Positions 7,944-16,800 of a stretch of 64,000 bases of DNA are shown one piece after another (positions within the stretch are counted from its first letter, which is position 1; each line of letters begins with the position of its first letter). The DNA comes from Streptomyces sp. Act143 (GTDB taxonomy: Bacteria > Actinomycetota > Actinomycetes > Streptomycetales > Streptomycetaceae), in the NCBI RefSeq assembly GCF_003143935.1, contig NZ_QFRX01000001.1:2081587-2145586 (forward strand), in the 5' to 3' direction. Both the position numbers and the translations under genes were made by a program. The notes beneath the pieces were generated by a model, which saw nothing but the letters and a program-made list of their open reading frames with translations, did no database searches and was not told the DNA's origin.

Positions 7944-8769
7944 ACTGCTCCTCCACCGCGGCCGAGACGATCGTGGTGACCGCCTTGAAGGCGCGGATTC
8001 CCTCGTACATGGTGGCGCTGGTGTAGGCCACCTTCCGTTCGCCGATCTGCTGCACGCCCGGCACGACGGTCGCGGCCAGGGCGAGATGCTCGGCGTCGAA
8101 CTCCAGCGCGATCGTGAACGGGCCCGCGTCGACCGGTTCGTGCCGCACCGCCAGCGCCGCCGCCTCCTTGGCCGCCGCGCGGATGTCCGCCGCGGTCCTC
8201 GTCGGCGTCCGGCACACCGCCGCGTACCGCGACACATGGTCCTTGACCGCTACCTTCAGCGCCTCCGGCGCGTACCCGAGCGCATCCTCGCAGGCCACGT
8301 CGTCGCCGGTGACGAGGACGACGGGTACCCCGTACTCGGCGACCACGCGCGCGTTGAGGAGGCCTTCGCTGGCCCGTTCGTCGTTCACCCACACCCCGGT
8401 GATGGAGTTGGCCAGGTAGGTGTGGGCCAGCACGCCCTCCATCCCGGCACCGGCGTGATAGCCGACGAAGGCGATGCCGTCCACGTCGCCGTGCTGCACG
8501 CCCTCCACCATGGACAGCGACTTGTGCCGCCCGGTGAGCATCTCGGCGCGGTCGTCGAGGCGCTCCAGGAGGAGGTTGCGCATGGTCCAGTGCGCCTCGT
8601 TGATCAGCACCTCGTCGGCTCCCCCGTCGAAGAAGCCCAGCACTGCGGCGTTCACGTCGGAGGTGAACATGGCCCGGCACCGCTCCCACTGCGGGGTGCC
8701 GGGCAGCACGTCGGCCGGCCAGGTCACGCCGGTGGCGCCCTCCATGTCGGCGCTGATGAGGATCTTCAT
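7936..8769 (-). CDS. dppA: DppA-like D-aminopeptidase (peptidase M55)
   Basis: A 277-residue M55 peptidase. The zinc ligands of Bacillus DppA are recognisable: Asp8 and Glu10 in SADMEG, His60 in NEAH, His105 in GYHAG and a Glu at 131 in VNDERASEG. The enzyme is known for releasing N-terminal D-Ala from D-Ala-D-Ala and similar peptides. It is the first gene of the run M55-M20-S9-S66, which overlaps or is separated by no more than 4 bp, so the products probably act together on D-amino-acid-containing or cell-wall-derived peptides. Unlike Bacillus dpp, no ABC transporter genes are adjacent. Confidence 0.9.
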   Translation of the reverse strand: MKILISADMEGATGVTWPADVLPGTPQWERCRAMFTSDVNAAVLGFFDGGADEVLINEAHWTMRNLLLERLDDRAEMLTGRHKSLSMVEGVQHGDVDGIAFVGYHAGAGMEGVLAHTYLANSITGVWVNDERASEGLLNARVVAEYGVPVVLVTGDDVACEDALGYAPEALKVAVKDHVSRYAAVCRTPTRTAADIRAAAKEAAALAVRHEPVDAGPFTIALEFDAEHLALAATVVPGVQQIGERKVAYTSATMYEGIRAFKAVTTIVSAAVEEQYG

Positions 8770-8852
8770 GCCGCCTCACGCTACGCGTTTCCGGCAGTTC
8801 CCGGCAGGCCTGTGGAAAACTCTCACCGGCCCAGACCAGTGAAGGTCACACC

Positions 8853-9578
8853 TCAGGCCGTACGCCCCACCACCTGCCACTTCGACGGAAGTTCGATGCG
8901 TGCGCCGTCGGCGGTGTACTCGGTGGTGGTGAGCGGCAGTTCGCCGCTCGCGAGGACACTGAGACCGGCGGCCCGCAGATACCCGGGGACCGCGGCGTCG
9001 GAGACCTCGCCGGGCGCGATGCCGTGCCGGAAGATCGGCGCCAGTTTGGGCGGCGGCCCCGAAGGGTTCTGGGCCAGGCCCATCAGGACCGGCTTGGCGG
9101 CCTCGGAGAGCTCGACGAGGAAGGCCCGGCCGCGCTCGCCGAGGAGGGCCGCGAGACCGTCCACGAAGGGCTGCCGGTCGTCCGGCTCGCACTGGTGCAG
9201 CACGCCCCGCACATAGACGTTGGCGTCGCCGATCTCCGCGTGCAGCGACTCCGCCTCGCCCTTCGTTGCGGCGTCGAGCACCCGGTAACCGGCCTGACCC
9301 GCGGGGTCGGCGTGCCGGGCGTGCTCGACGGCCGCCTCCGACAGGTCGACGCCGAGGACGCGCGGGAAGCGGTCGGCGAGGTAGCGGGTCTGGGTGCCGT
9401 TGCCGCAGCCCAGGTCGACCAGGGGCAGGCCGGGGTCGGTCAGCTGGGGCTCGAAGAGGGCGAGGTGGAGACCGGCCGTGAGCGCGGGCTCCGCGTCCCA
9501 GAACACCGCCCCCTGTTCCTCGGGGGCCTCCCGCCAGAAGCCCTCCCAGGCCTCCCGGTACCGACTCGTCACGCTCAT
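8853..9578 (-). CDS. class I SAM-dependent methyltransferase
   Basis: A 241-residue Rossmann methyltransferase. Motif I is LVDLGCGNGTQTRYL, motif II is LGVDLSEAAVEHA, and a motif IV-like region is GDANVYVRGVLHQ, where an acidic-proline signature is replaced. The ATG at 9578 has GGGGAG six bases upstream and was preferred to a TTG two codons earlier. Its substrate is not indicated by neighbours. It lies 83 bp upstream of the peptidase operon on the same strand and may be a separate unit. Confidence 0.82.
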   Translation of the reverse strand: MSVTSRYREAWEGFWREAPEEQGAVFWDAEPALTAGLHLALFEPQLTDPGLPLVDLGCGNGTQTRYLADRFPRVLGVDLSEAAVEHARHADPAGQAGYRVLDAATKGEAESLHAEIGDANVYVRGVLHQCEPDDRQPFVDGLAALLGERGRAFLVELSEAAKPVLMGLAQNPSGPPPKLAPIFRHGIAPGEVSDAAVPGYLRAAGLSVLASGELPLTTTEYTADGARIELPSKWQVVGRTA

Positions 9579-9733
9579 GCCCAACTCCCCAGGATGCGTA
9601 GCCGGCCCGCCGCAAGTGACGGGCCAGTAAGGTCTATCGCGCCCTGGTGACGGCTACAAGCGCGGAGCGCATTCCTTCACTCCGCGTACGAGCCGGGTAC
9701 GCCCCCGCGCGCCCCGCGCGCTCCGGGAGGGCG

Positions 9734-12196
9734 TCACCGTCGCGGCAGCGTCAGTTCGAACCAGACGGTCTTGCCGGCGCTCGTCCGGCTCGTGCCCCAC
9801 TCCCGCGCCAGGGTGCTGACGATGCGCAGACCGCGCCCGAACTCGTCCGTGGGGCCTGCGCTCAGCAGCGTGGGCAGTTCGTGGTCGTCGTCGTCCACCT
9901 CGCACAGCAGTGTCTCGCCCCGCACCAGCCGCAGCTCGATGGGGCGGCTGTGGGAGTGCCGCACGGCGTTGGTGACGAGCTCGCTCACCAGGAGTTCGGT
10001 GGGCCGGACGAGCCGCCCGAGCCCCCACTCGTGCAGCTGCTCCCGGACCGCGGCCCGGGCCCGGCCGACCTCGATCGGGTCGAGGGCGAGCCGCCACTCG
10101 GCCACGTCGTCCGGCTCGATGCCGTTGAGGCGGGCCATCAGGAGAGCGACGTCGTCCTTGCGCCCGCCACGGGTGTTGAGGGCGCGGATGATGGTGTCGC
10201 AGGCGTCGTCCATCGACGCGGCCGGATGGGCGGCTGACTCGCACAGCGTGGCCAGTCCGACGCCGATGTCCTCGCCGCGCACCTCCACCAGCCCGTCGGT
10301 GCACATCACGAGCCGGTCGCCGGGCCGCACCCGCACGCGTACCGCCTCGAAGGGCACGCCGCCGACGCCGATGGGCGCGCCCGTGGGGAGATCGAGCAGC
10401 TCGCTGCGGCCGTCCTCGGCGTGCACGATCACCGGCGGGATGTGGCCCGCGTTGGCGATGTGCACCTCGCCCGCGATCGGGTCGTAGACGACGTACAGGC
10501 AGGTCGCGAGGTAGTTGTCGCCGAGGCGCTGGGCGAGGTCGTCGAGGTTGCGCAGCAACTGGGCGGGCGGCAGGTCCATGGCGGCCATGGTCTGCACGGC
10601 CGTCCGCAACTGGCCCATCATCGCCGCCGAGTTGAGCCCGTGTCCCATCACGTCACCGACCACGAGGGCGGTGCGGGCGCCCGGCAGCTTCACCGAGTCG
10701 AACCAGTCGCCGCCGACACGTCCGAGCAGGGTGCCCGGCAGATAACGGGTGGCGATGTCGCAGCCCGCCATGCGCGGCGGGATGTGCGGCAGCATGCTGT
10801 CCTGGAGGGTCTCGGCGACGCTCTCCTGGTAGGTGTACATGCGCGCGTTGTCCAGCACGAGGCCCGCGCGGGCGGCGAGTTCGGCGCCGGTGACCCGGTC
10901 CATGTCGTTGAACTCGACGCGTTCCGGGTGGCGCAGCAGGATCATGAAGCCGAGGACCACATTGCGGGCCTTGAGCGGGACGACCAGCATCGAGCGGTGG
11001 GTGATCAGGGGCCGGATGTCGCGCTTCTCGAACTGCGCGGCGATGGCGTGGCCCATCTCCTCGCTGATGCGTGGCACGAGGACGGGTTCGCCGGTGGTCA
11101 TGCACTGGAAGAAGGGCGTGTGCGCGGGGAACGGCATGGCCTCGCCGACCGGCACGACGTCGTCCCAGCGGCCGGGTTCGTCGGTGTGTTCCAGGGCGAC
11201 CCGGTGCCACATGGTGGTGGTGTCCGGCACGCCCTCGGGGAACCCCTCGCCGGCGACGACCTGTTCGCGCAGGTAGGTCCCGGCGACGTCGGTGAAGCGG
11301 GGTACGACGGCCCGGCTGACCTCGATGATGGTGCGGGACAGGTCGAGTGAGGTGCCGATGCGGCCGCTGACCTCGTTGAGGAACTCCAGGCGCTCGCGCA
11401 CGGCGGCGTACTCGAGGTCCTCGCCGTCCTCCTCCGCGATGTCCTGCGGCAGCGGCAGTCCGGCGGCCACGGCGCGCGCGGCCCGCTCCCGGCGTGCCTT
11501 GCGCTCGGCGCGCCGCGGGACGCCCCAGTCGGGGGTGACGGGCACCCGGTCGTTGTGGCTGAACTCCAGGACGGGGTAGCCCAGTTCCAGTATCTGGCCG
11601 ACGATCCGGGCGCCTTCCTCGACGCTCATGCTGGGCAGGATCTCGGGGAGCCGGCGGGCCAGTTCCTCGGCGCCGGGGAAGTCGGTGTGCAGCGCGAAGG
11701 CGGGGGCGATGCGTTCGACGGCGATCCCGTCGTCGGGGTCGTCGCCCCGCAGGGCGTCCGCGTCGGCGGCCAGCACCAGCAGCCGCTCGGGTCCGGGGCC
11801 GACCAGGGGGTAGGCCCACCACAGCACGTCGAGCCGCTCGTCCCCGACGGCCGTGAGACGGGCGCGGCCCGCGGCCGGGTAGAAGAGTCTGCCGTCGAGG
11901 GAGGACTCCAGGTCGGGTCCGAGCCCGTCGTAGGCGTCGTACGCCCCGTAGGGCACGGTGTCTTCCTCGTCGGGCAGGGCTCCGGAGACCGGCAGCAGAT
12001 CGGCGGCGGCCTGGCCGATCGCCTCCTCCTTGGTGACGCCGAACAACCGTCGCGCGCCCCGGCTCCAGTGGGACACGAGGCCGTCGCGGTCCACCACGAC
12101 CACGGCCAGCGGGACACGTCCGGCAGCGGTGGTCTCCCCCGCCCCGGCCCCGGCTCCGCGGCCGGGAGGTGCGTCCCTCTCACTGCCACGGTCCAT
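9734..12196 (-). CDS. PAS-GAF-PP2C-HATPase SpoIIE-family phosphatase
   Basis: An 820-residue cytoplasmic regulator. In order it has a PAS domain near the N-terminus (VVVDRDGLVSHWSRGARRLFG), a linker with EFSHNDRVPVTPDW, a GAF domain (about residues 285-440, from FLNEVSGRIGTSLDLS), a PP2C/SpoIIE phosphatase (GRVGGDWFD, ALVVGDVMGHG, ANAGHIPP, CTDGLVEVRG) and a C-terminal anti-sigma-factor-like HATPase (LVSELVTNAVRHS, EFGRGLRIV). Such fusions can phosphorylate and dephosphorylate anti-anti-sigma factors in stress-sigma partner switching. No STAS protein or sigma factor is adjacent. ATG 12196 follows a GGGAGAGAGG stretch. Confidence 0.9.
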   Translation of the reverse strand: MDRGSERDAPPGRGAGAGAGETTAAGRVPLAVVVVDRDGLVSHWSRGARRLFGVTKEEAIGQAAADLLPVSGALPDEEDTVPYGAYDAYDGLGPDLESSLDGRLFYPAAGRARLTAVGDERLDVLWWAYPLVGPGPERLLVLAADADALRGDDPDDGIAVERIAPAFALHTDFPGAEELARRLPEILPSMSVEEGARIVGQILELGYPVLEFSHNDRVPVTPDWGVPRRAERKARRERAARAVAAGLPLPQDIAEEDGEDLEYAAVRERLEFLNEVSGRIGTSLDLSRTIIEVSRAVVPRFTDVAGTYLREQVVAGEGFPEGVPDTTTMWHRVALEHTDEPGRWDDVVPVGEAMPFPAHTPFFQCMTTGEPVLVPRISEEMGHAIAAQFEKRDIRPLITHRSMLVVPLKARNVVLGFMILLRHPERVEFNDMDRVTGAELAARAGLVLDNARMYTYQESVAETLQDSMLPHIPPRMAGCDIATRYLPGTLLGRVGGDWFDSVKLPGARTALVVGDVMGHGLNSAAMMGQLRTAVQTMAAMDLPPAQLLRNLDDLAQRLGDNYLATCLYVVYDPIAGEVHIANAGHIPPVIVHAEDGRSELLDLPTGAPIGVGGVPFEAVRVRVRPGDRLVMCTDGLVEVRGEDIGVGLATLCESAAHPAASMDDACDTIIRALNTRGGRKDDVALLMARLNGIEPDDVAEWRLALDPIEVGRARAAVREQLHEWGLGRLVRPTELLVSELVTNAVRHSHSRPIELRLVRGETLLCEVDDDDHELPTLLSAGPTDEFGRGLRIVSTLAREWGTSRTSAGKTVWFELTLPRR

Positions 12197-12419
12197 GGCC
12201 CAGGCCCTCTCTCCCACGGCTCCGCAAAGATCTGTGCCGACTGTTCCACCGTACGGCGGTGGCCGGTTGCGATGTGCGTCAATGCGCGAATTGACCCCGC
12301 CGGATCGAACGGCACGCGCCGCGCGCGCCCCCGCACCGGACAGAAACGGCCGGTTGGGGGCACAGTGGGGGTTACTGACGGGTTTTCAGCCCTGCGTCCG
12401 GCTTTTCCGGGCCCTCGGC

Positions 12420-14810
12420 TCAGTCCTCGTGTCCGAGCTGGAGATCCCGTTCCGTGCGGCCGCCGCCCGCGACCTGCAGGACGGTGGCGATGGGCGGGTA
12501 GCCCGCGGCGATGACCGTGTACTCGCCGGACGAGAGGTCGACGAACCGGAAGGTTCCGTCGGCGCCGGTGGTGAGCGTGTCCACGACGTTGCCCGCCGCG
12601 TCCAGCAGCGTCACGCGCGCGTCCTCGACGGGACGGCCGCCGCTCGCCCGTACCGTGCCGCGCAGCACGGCACCGCCGGCGAGTTCGATGTCCTGGCGGG
12701 TCTCCCGGGCGGCCTGGACGGTGACGGGGAGGGCGGCCGGGCGGAAGGCGGGGGCGCTGGCGGCGAGGGTGTACTCGCCGGCCACGAGTTCGCTGATGAC
12801 ATAGCCGCCCTCGCGCCCGCTGCGGGTGCTGGCGACGACCTCGCCGTGCACGTTGGTGAGGGTGACGGTGGCGTCCCGCACGATGGCGCCGTCCGCGGTC
12901 ACCACACTGCCCGCCAGGCGTCCCGCGCCCCCGAGGACGACGTCGAGCTCGACGGGCCGTTCGCCGACGGTCACGGAGACGGCCTGCGGCTGGTGGCCGC
13001 CCGCCGCCGCGATCAGGACGTACGCCCCCGACCCGGGCGTCGACAGCGCGTACCGGCCGTCCTCGCCGCTCGCGCCCCGGCCGATCTGCTGCCCGCCGAC
13101 GTCGATCAGGGTGAGCGCCGCGCGCGGGACGACGGTCCCGTCGGGGTGCTGCACCGTGCCGCACACCGGGATTCCGGCGGCGTACCCCGAACGGGCCTGC
13201 GGGATCGGCGGGTTCAGGGGGGCGGTCTCGGTTTCGGCGGCGTGGTGGGACACCAGTGGTTTCTCCTTGAGGAAGAAGGCGATGAGCAGTCCGAGGACGA
13301 GGACCGGCACCAGGTAGAGGAAGATCCGCGGCATGGCGTCGGCGTACGCCTGGATGTAGGCGTCGCGCAGCCGCGGGGGCAGCGTGTGGACGAGCTGCGG
13401 GGTGATGGATTCGGCGTCGGGCAGCCCCGCGGCCGGGGGGAGGCGCTCGGCCAGGGCGTCGGTGAGCCGGTCGGCGAAGAGCGTGCCGAAGATCGCCGCG
13501 CCGACCGATCCTCCGATCTGCCGGAAGTAGTTGTTGGCGCTCGTCGCCGTGCCGAGGTCGGCGGGGCGCACGGAGTTCTGCACGGCGAGGACGAGGACCG
13601 GCATCACCATGCCGATCCCGGCGCCGAGGACGGCCATCCAGAGGCTGTAGTGCAGCCGGGGCGTGTCGACTTCGAGCCGGGACAGCAGCCACATGCCGAG
13701 GACGGAGAGCCCGCCGCCGAGGACGGGCCAGAGCTTGTAGCGGCCGGTGTGGCTGATGAGCTGGCCGGAGACGACGGAGGCGCCGACGATGCCGCCCATC
13801 ATGGGCAGCATCAGCAGCCCCGACTCGGTGGCGCTGGCCCCGTCGACCATCTGCAGGAAGGTGGGCAGATAGCTCGCGGCCCCGAAGAGCGCGACGCCGA
13901 TCACCAGGCCGACGAGACCGGTGATGTTGAAGACGGAGTCCTTGAACAGTCGCAGCGGGATGAGGGGTTCGGACGCGAAGTGCTCGGCGACGAGGAAGAG
14001 CACGGTGGCCGCCGCCGCGCCCGCGCCCAGCCCGAGGATCACCCGGGAGTCCCAGGCGTACTCGGTGCCGCCCCAACTGGTCAGCAGCACCAGGCAGGTG
14101 GAGGCGGCGGCGAGGAGCAGCATCCCCAGGATGTCGAGCCTGGCCCTGCCCCGCGGCTTCGGCAGCTTGAGCACGGCGGTGACGACGGCCAGGGTGACCA
14201 GGCCGAAGGGGATGTTGATGTAGAAGCACCACCGCCAGGAGAGGTGGTCCGTGAAGTAGCCGCCCAGCAGGGGTCCGGCGACGGAGGCGAGGCCGAACGC
14301 GGCGCCGATGAGGCCCATGAACCGGCCGCGCTGCCGGGGCGGCACGATGTCGGCGATGATCGCCTGCACGCCGATCATGAGGCCGCCCGCGCCGACGCCC
14401 TGTACCGCGCGGAAGGCGATCAACTGGTCCATGGTCGTGGCCCGTCCGGCGAGGGCGGAGCCGATGACGAAGACGACGATCGCGAACTGGAAGACGCCCT
14501 TGCGGCCGAGGAGGTCGCCGAGCTTGCCGTAGACCGGCAGTCCGATCGTGGCGGTGAGGAGGTAGGCGGTGATCGCCCAGGACATCTTGTCCAGGCCGTG
14601 CAGCTCGCCGACGATCCTGGGGAGCGCGGTGGCGACGATCATCTGCTCCAGGGCGGCCAGGAGCAGCGCGAGCATCAGCGCGAAGAAGACCAACCGGACC
14701 CGGCGCGGGCCGAGTTCCGGGCTTTCGGCGGGTGCGGGGACGGCGAGCCGTGGGGTCTCCGGGGCCGGTTCGTCCCGGAGGTCCTCCTGCACCAGAGTGG
14801 TCCCGCCCAC
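12420..14810 (-). CDS. DHA2-type MFS drug transporter fused to three carboxypeptidase-regulatory-like repeats
   Basis: A 796-residue protein. Residues about 38-515 are a 14-helix DHA2 MFS exporter (motif [13 protein letters not shown] between helices 2 and 3, motif C-like [16 protein letters not shown]). After a short linker ([14 protein letters not shown]) come three repeats of about 80 residues starting near 548, 630 and 715. Each shows the CarboxypepD_reg/SpaA-like pattern G-x-V...DA-x-VTL-x-D-x-x-G...DG-x-Y/F...G-x-Y-x-L-x-A. With 14 helices both termini should be cytoplasmic, an unusual location for this fold. Start GTG 14810 has GAGGGGAG eight bases upstream. Confidence 0.88.
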   Translation of the reverse strand: MGGTTLVQEDLRDEPAPETPRLAVPAPAESPELGPRRVRLVFFALMLALLLAALEQMIVATALPRIVGELHGLDKMSWAITAYLLTATIGLPVYGKLGDLLGRKGVFQFAIVVFVIGSALAGRATTMDQLIAFRAVQGVGAGGLMIGVQAIIADIVPPRQRGRFMGLIGAAFGLASVAGPLLGGYFTDHLSWRWCFYINIPFGLVTLAVVTAVLKLPKPRGRARLDILGMLLLAAASTCLVLLTSWGGTEYAWDSRVILGLGAGAAAATVLFLVAEHFASEPLIPLRLFKDSVFNITGLVGLVIGVALFGAASYLPTFLQMVDGASATESGLLMLPMMGGIVGASVVSGQLISHTGRYKLWPVLGGGLSVLGMWLLSRLEVDTPRLHYSLWMAVLGAGIGMVMPVLVLAVQNSVRPADLGTATSANNYFRQIGGSVGAAIFGTLFADRLTDALAERLPPAAGLPDAESITPQLVHTLPPRLRDAYIQAYADAMPRIFLYLVPVLVLGLLIAFFLKEKPLVSHHAAETETAPLNPPIPQARSGYAAGIPVCGTVQHPDGTVVPRAALTLIDVGGQQIGRGASGEDGRYALSTPGSGAYVLIAAAGGHQPQAVSVTVGERPVELDVVLGGAGRLAGSVVTADGAIVRDATVTLTNVHGEVVASTRSGREGGYVISELVAGEYTLAASAPAFRPAALPVTVQAARETRQDIELAGGAVLRGTVRASGGRPVEDARVTLLDAAGNVVDTLTTGADGTFRFVDLSSGEYTVIAAGYPPIATVLQVAGGGRTERDLQLGHED

Positions 14811-14923
14811 GTGTCCGCTCCCCTCGCCGCGCCCTCACAATTCCCGCTTAATGCGACAACTGCGAGCAAGCGCGGCGAGTTACGGCGAACCGGTGCGGCG
14901 GGCGGAGATCCACTCGTTCCGGT

Positions 14924-14971
14924 GAGGAAGCCGGCGAGGAAGCCGGCGGGGAGGTCGGCGGGAAGGCGGCG
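14924..14971. repeat. 12-bp tandem repeat between the SRPBCC and MFS genes
   Basis: Two perfect copies of GAGGAAGCCGGC (14924-14935, 14936-14947) are followed by two degenerate copies (GGGGAGGTCGGC and GGGAAGGCGGCG). It lies just after the SRPBCC stop on the minus strand; no coding role is evident. Confidence 0.6.
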
Positions 14972-15013
14972 AGGACGCCGACCCAGGGCCAACGCCCCCC
15001 GCTCGCCCGGGAC

Positions 15014-15457
15014 TTACTTCTCGACCTCGGCGGCGAGGTTGGCGAGCACCGCGTCGTAGATCCGGCTGAGGCCCTTGGGCGCGAAGGTCTTCTCGAAGAA
15101 GCCGCCGATGCCGCCGGCACCGTTCCAGACGGTGGTCACGACGACGCGGGACTTGCCGTCCCCGGCCGGGGTGACCCGCCAGGTGGTGACCATGGAGGAG
15201 TTGCGGTCCTTCTCGACGAGCTCGCCGTCGGTGGGCTCGCCGACCTCCAGGAGGCAGTCGCGCACGCGCTTGCTGGTGGCCTGGAGCTTCCAGTGGACGA
15301 GAGTGCCCTCGCCGTCGCCGCCCTCGCGCACCTCGTACTCGCTGAAGTGCTCGGGGAGCAGCTTCTGCCGGGTGCCGCTGTAGTCGGCGAGGGCGTCGAA
15401 CACCTTCTCCGCGTCCGCCGCGACGACCCGCTCGGTGGTGGCCTCGACCTGCGCCAT
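15014..15457 (-). CDS. SRPBCC (START/polyketide-cyclase-like) family protein
   Basis: A 147-residue helix-grip protein. It begins AQVEATTERVVAADAEKVFDALADY, the usual beta1-alpha1 start of the SRPBCC family, has alternating strands (VHWKLQATSKRVRDCLLEV, SMVTTWRVTPAGDGKSRVVVTT) and ends with the long helix GLSRIYDAVLANLAAEVEK that closes the hydrophobic pocket. It probably binds a lipid-like ligand. ATG 15457 is preceded by GGAGGAG. It is divergent from the radical SAM gene, and the 171-bp gap holds the SOS box at 15585. Confidence 0.82.
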   Translation of the reverse strand: MAQVEATTERVVAADAEKVFDALADYSGTRQKLLPEHFSEYEVREGGDGEGTLVHWKLQATSKRVRDCLLEVGEPTDGELVEKDRNSSMVTTWRVTPAGDGKSRVVVTTVWNGAGGIGGFFEKTFAPKGLSRIYDAVLANLAAEVEK

Positions 15458-15584
15458 GGGACTCCTCCAGGACCTGTGTTTAGGGGGTGGGGCCAAGCCA
15501 ACCACCCCGGTCCCCGGCCGCCCAAATCGGGGTCGCGCGCGACGCGCGGACGCGCCCCCGGAAAAGCCGCTCGCACGATCAAGG

Positions 15585-15596
15585 GAACATGTGTTC
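15585..15596. promoter_or_regulatory. LexA/SOS box core GAACATGTGTTC
   Basis: GAAC-N4-GTTC with spacer ATGT is the actinobacterial LexA operator core. It lies 33 bp upstream of the ATG of the radical SAM gene, over its likely core promoter. The flanks (GG...TA) deviate from the extended TCGAAC/GTTCGA consensus, so affinity is uncertain. Confidence 0.6.
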
Positions 15597-15628
15597 TATT
15601 CTCTCCTCAGTGCTACCGAGGAGGCCTC

Positions 15629-16666
15629 ATGCGCTGGGAGAACCTCACAGAATCCGCCGAACACGGCAGGGCCGACGCCGCCCTGTTCGGCGCCGACGCG
15701 GTGACCAGCCGGACGTTCGACACGCCCGAGTTCGCCGGCATCACCTTTCACGAGATCCGGGCCCGGTCGATCATCAACCGGGTGCCCGCGGTCTCCCGCA
15801 TGTCCTTCCAGTGGACGGTCAACCCCTATCGGGGCTGCTCGCACGCGTGCGTCTACTGCTTCGCCCGCAACACGCACAGCTACCTGGACCTGGACACCGG
15901 CCTCGGCTTCGACTCGCAGATCGTGGTCAAGACCAACGCCCCGGAGCTGCTGCGCCACCAGCTCGGTTCGCGCCGCTGGCAGGGCGAGCACATAGCGATG
16001 GGCACGAACGTCGACTGCTATCAGCGCGCGGAGGGCCGCTACCGCCTGATGCCGGGCATCATCGGCGCCCTCACCGACCACGCGAACCCGTTCTCGATCC
16101 TGACCAAGGGCACGCTGATCCTGCGCGACCTCGACCTGCTGAAGCGGGCCCACGAGGTGACCGACGTCGGCATCGCCGTCTCGGTCGGCTTCACCGACCC
16201 GGAGCTGTGGCGCACCGTGGAGCCGGGCACGCCCGCCCCGGAGCGCCGCCTGGATGTCGTACGCACCCTGTCCGAGCACGGCATCGGCTGCGGGGTCCTG
16301 ATGGCGCCGGTGATCCCGTTCCTGAGCGACGAACCGTCCCAACTCCGCGCCACGGTGCGCGCGATCGCGGCGGCCGGGGCGACGTCGGTGACCCCGCTGG
16401 TGCTGCATCTGCGGCCCGGCGCACGCGAGTGGTTCATGTCCTGGCTCGGGCACCACCACCCGCACCTGGTGCGCCGCTACGGGCGGCTGTACGCCGACGG
16501 CTCCTACGCGCCGAAGTGGTACCAGCGCCGGATCACCCGTCAGGTCCACGAGCTGGCCGGGGAGTACGGCATCGGGCCCGCCGGCACGGGCGTGCCGCGC
16601 CGGATTCCGGAGCCCGAGCCGGCCGCGCCCGACGCGCCGGGAGGCACCCAACTCACACTGATCTGA
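15629..16666 (+). CDS. Rv2578c-type radical SAM protein (spore photoproduct lyase-like)
   Basis: A 345-residue radical SAM enzyme. The 4Fe-4S motif is C70-x3-C74-x2-C77 in RGCSHACVYC. Downstream are PFSILTKGTLILRDLDLL, typical of the SplB-related Rv2578c subgroup, and a His-rich MSWLGHHHPHL. The subgroup's reaction is not established; similarity to spore photoproduct lyase suggests nucleic-acid lesion chemistry. ATG 15629 has GAGGAGG five bases upstream. The LexA-type box in its promoter fits a DNA-damage role. It stands alone as a plus-strand unit, with the secreted peptidase gene 134 bp downstream. Confidence 0.87.
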   Translation: MRWENLTESAEHGRADAALFGADAVTSRTFDTPEFAGITFHEIRARSIINRVPAVSRMSFQWTVNPYRGCSHACVYCFARNTHSYLDLDTGLGFDSQIVVKTNAPELLRHQLGSRRWQGEHIAMGTNVDCYQRAEGRYRLMPGIIGALTDHANPFSILTKGTLILRDLDLLKRAHEVTDVGIAVSVGFTDPELWRTVEPGTPAPERRLDVVRTLSEHGIGCGVLMAPVIPFLSDEPSQLRATVRAIAAAGATSVTPLVLHLRPGAREWFMSWLGHHHPHLVRRYGRLYADGSYAPKWYQRRITRQVHELAGEYGIGPAGTGVPRRIPEPEPAAPDAPGGTQLTLI

Positions 16667-16687
16667 GAGCGTTCGAGCGCATCAGGC

Positions 16688-16701
16688 GACCCAATTGGGT
16701 C
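16688..16701. promoter_or_regulatory. 14-bp palindrome upstream of secreted S33 peptidase
   Basis: GACCCAATTGGGTC is a perfect 14-bp palindrome, unusually A/T-centred for this genome, in the 134-bp gap before the peptidase gene. It may be an operator for that gene or belong to the 3' end of the radical SAM transcript; it has no T-tract, so it is not a good terminator. Confidence 0.4.
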
Positions 16702-16800
16702 AAGTCTTGCCAGAACGCGTTCTTCCGGGCGCGCTTTCCGGGACGATGCGGCGAGGACCGTGAGACTCGCGGTCCGAAACCTCCGTCCTGGGAGGACTCC

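Noticed and set aside
11626-14838. A 1070-codon open frame on the minus strand spanning the MFS and phosphatase genes
   Set aside because: It is Arg/Pro/Gly-rich, is a frame-shifted shadow of two well-supported genes and has no family motifs.
16713-16722. GAACGCGTTC as a second LexA box
   Set aside because: The spacer between GAAC and GTTC is two bases, not four.
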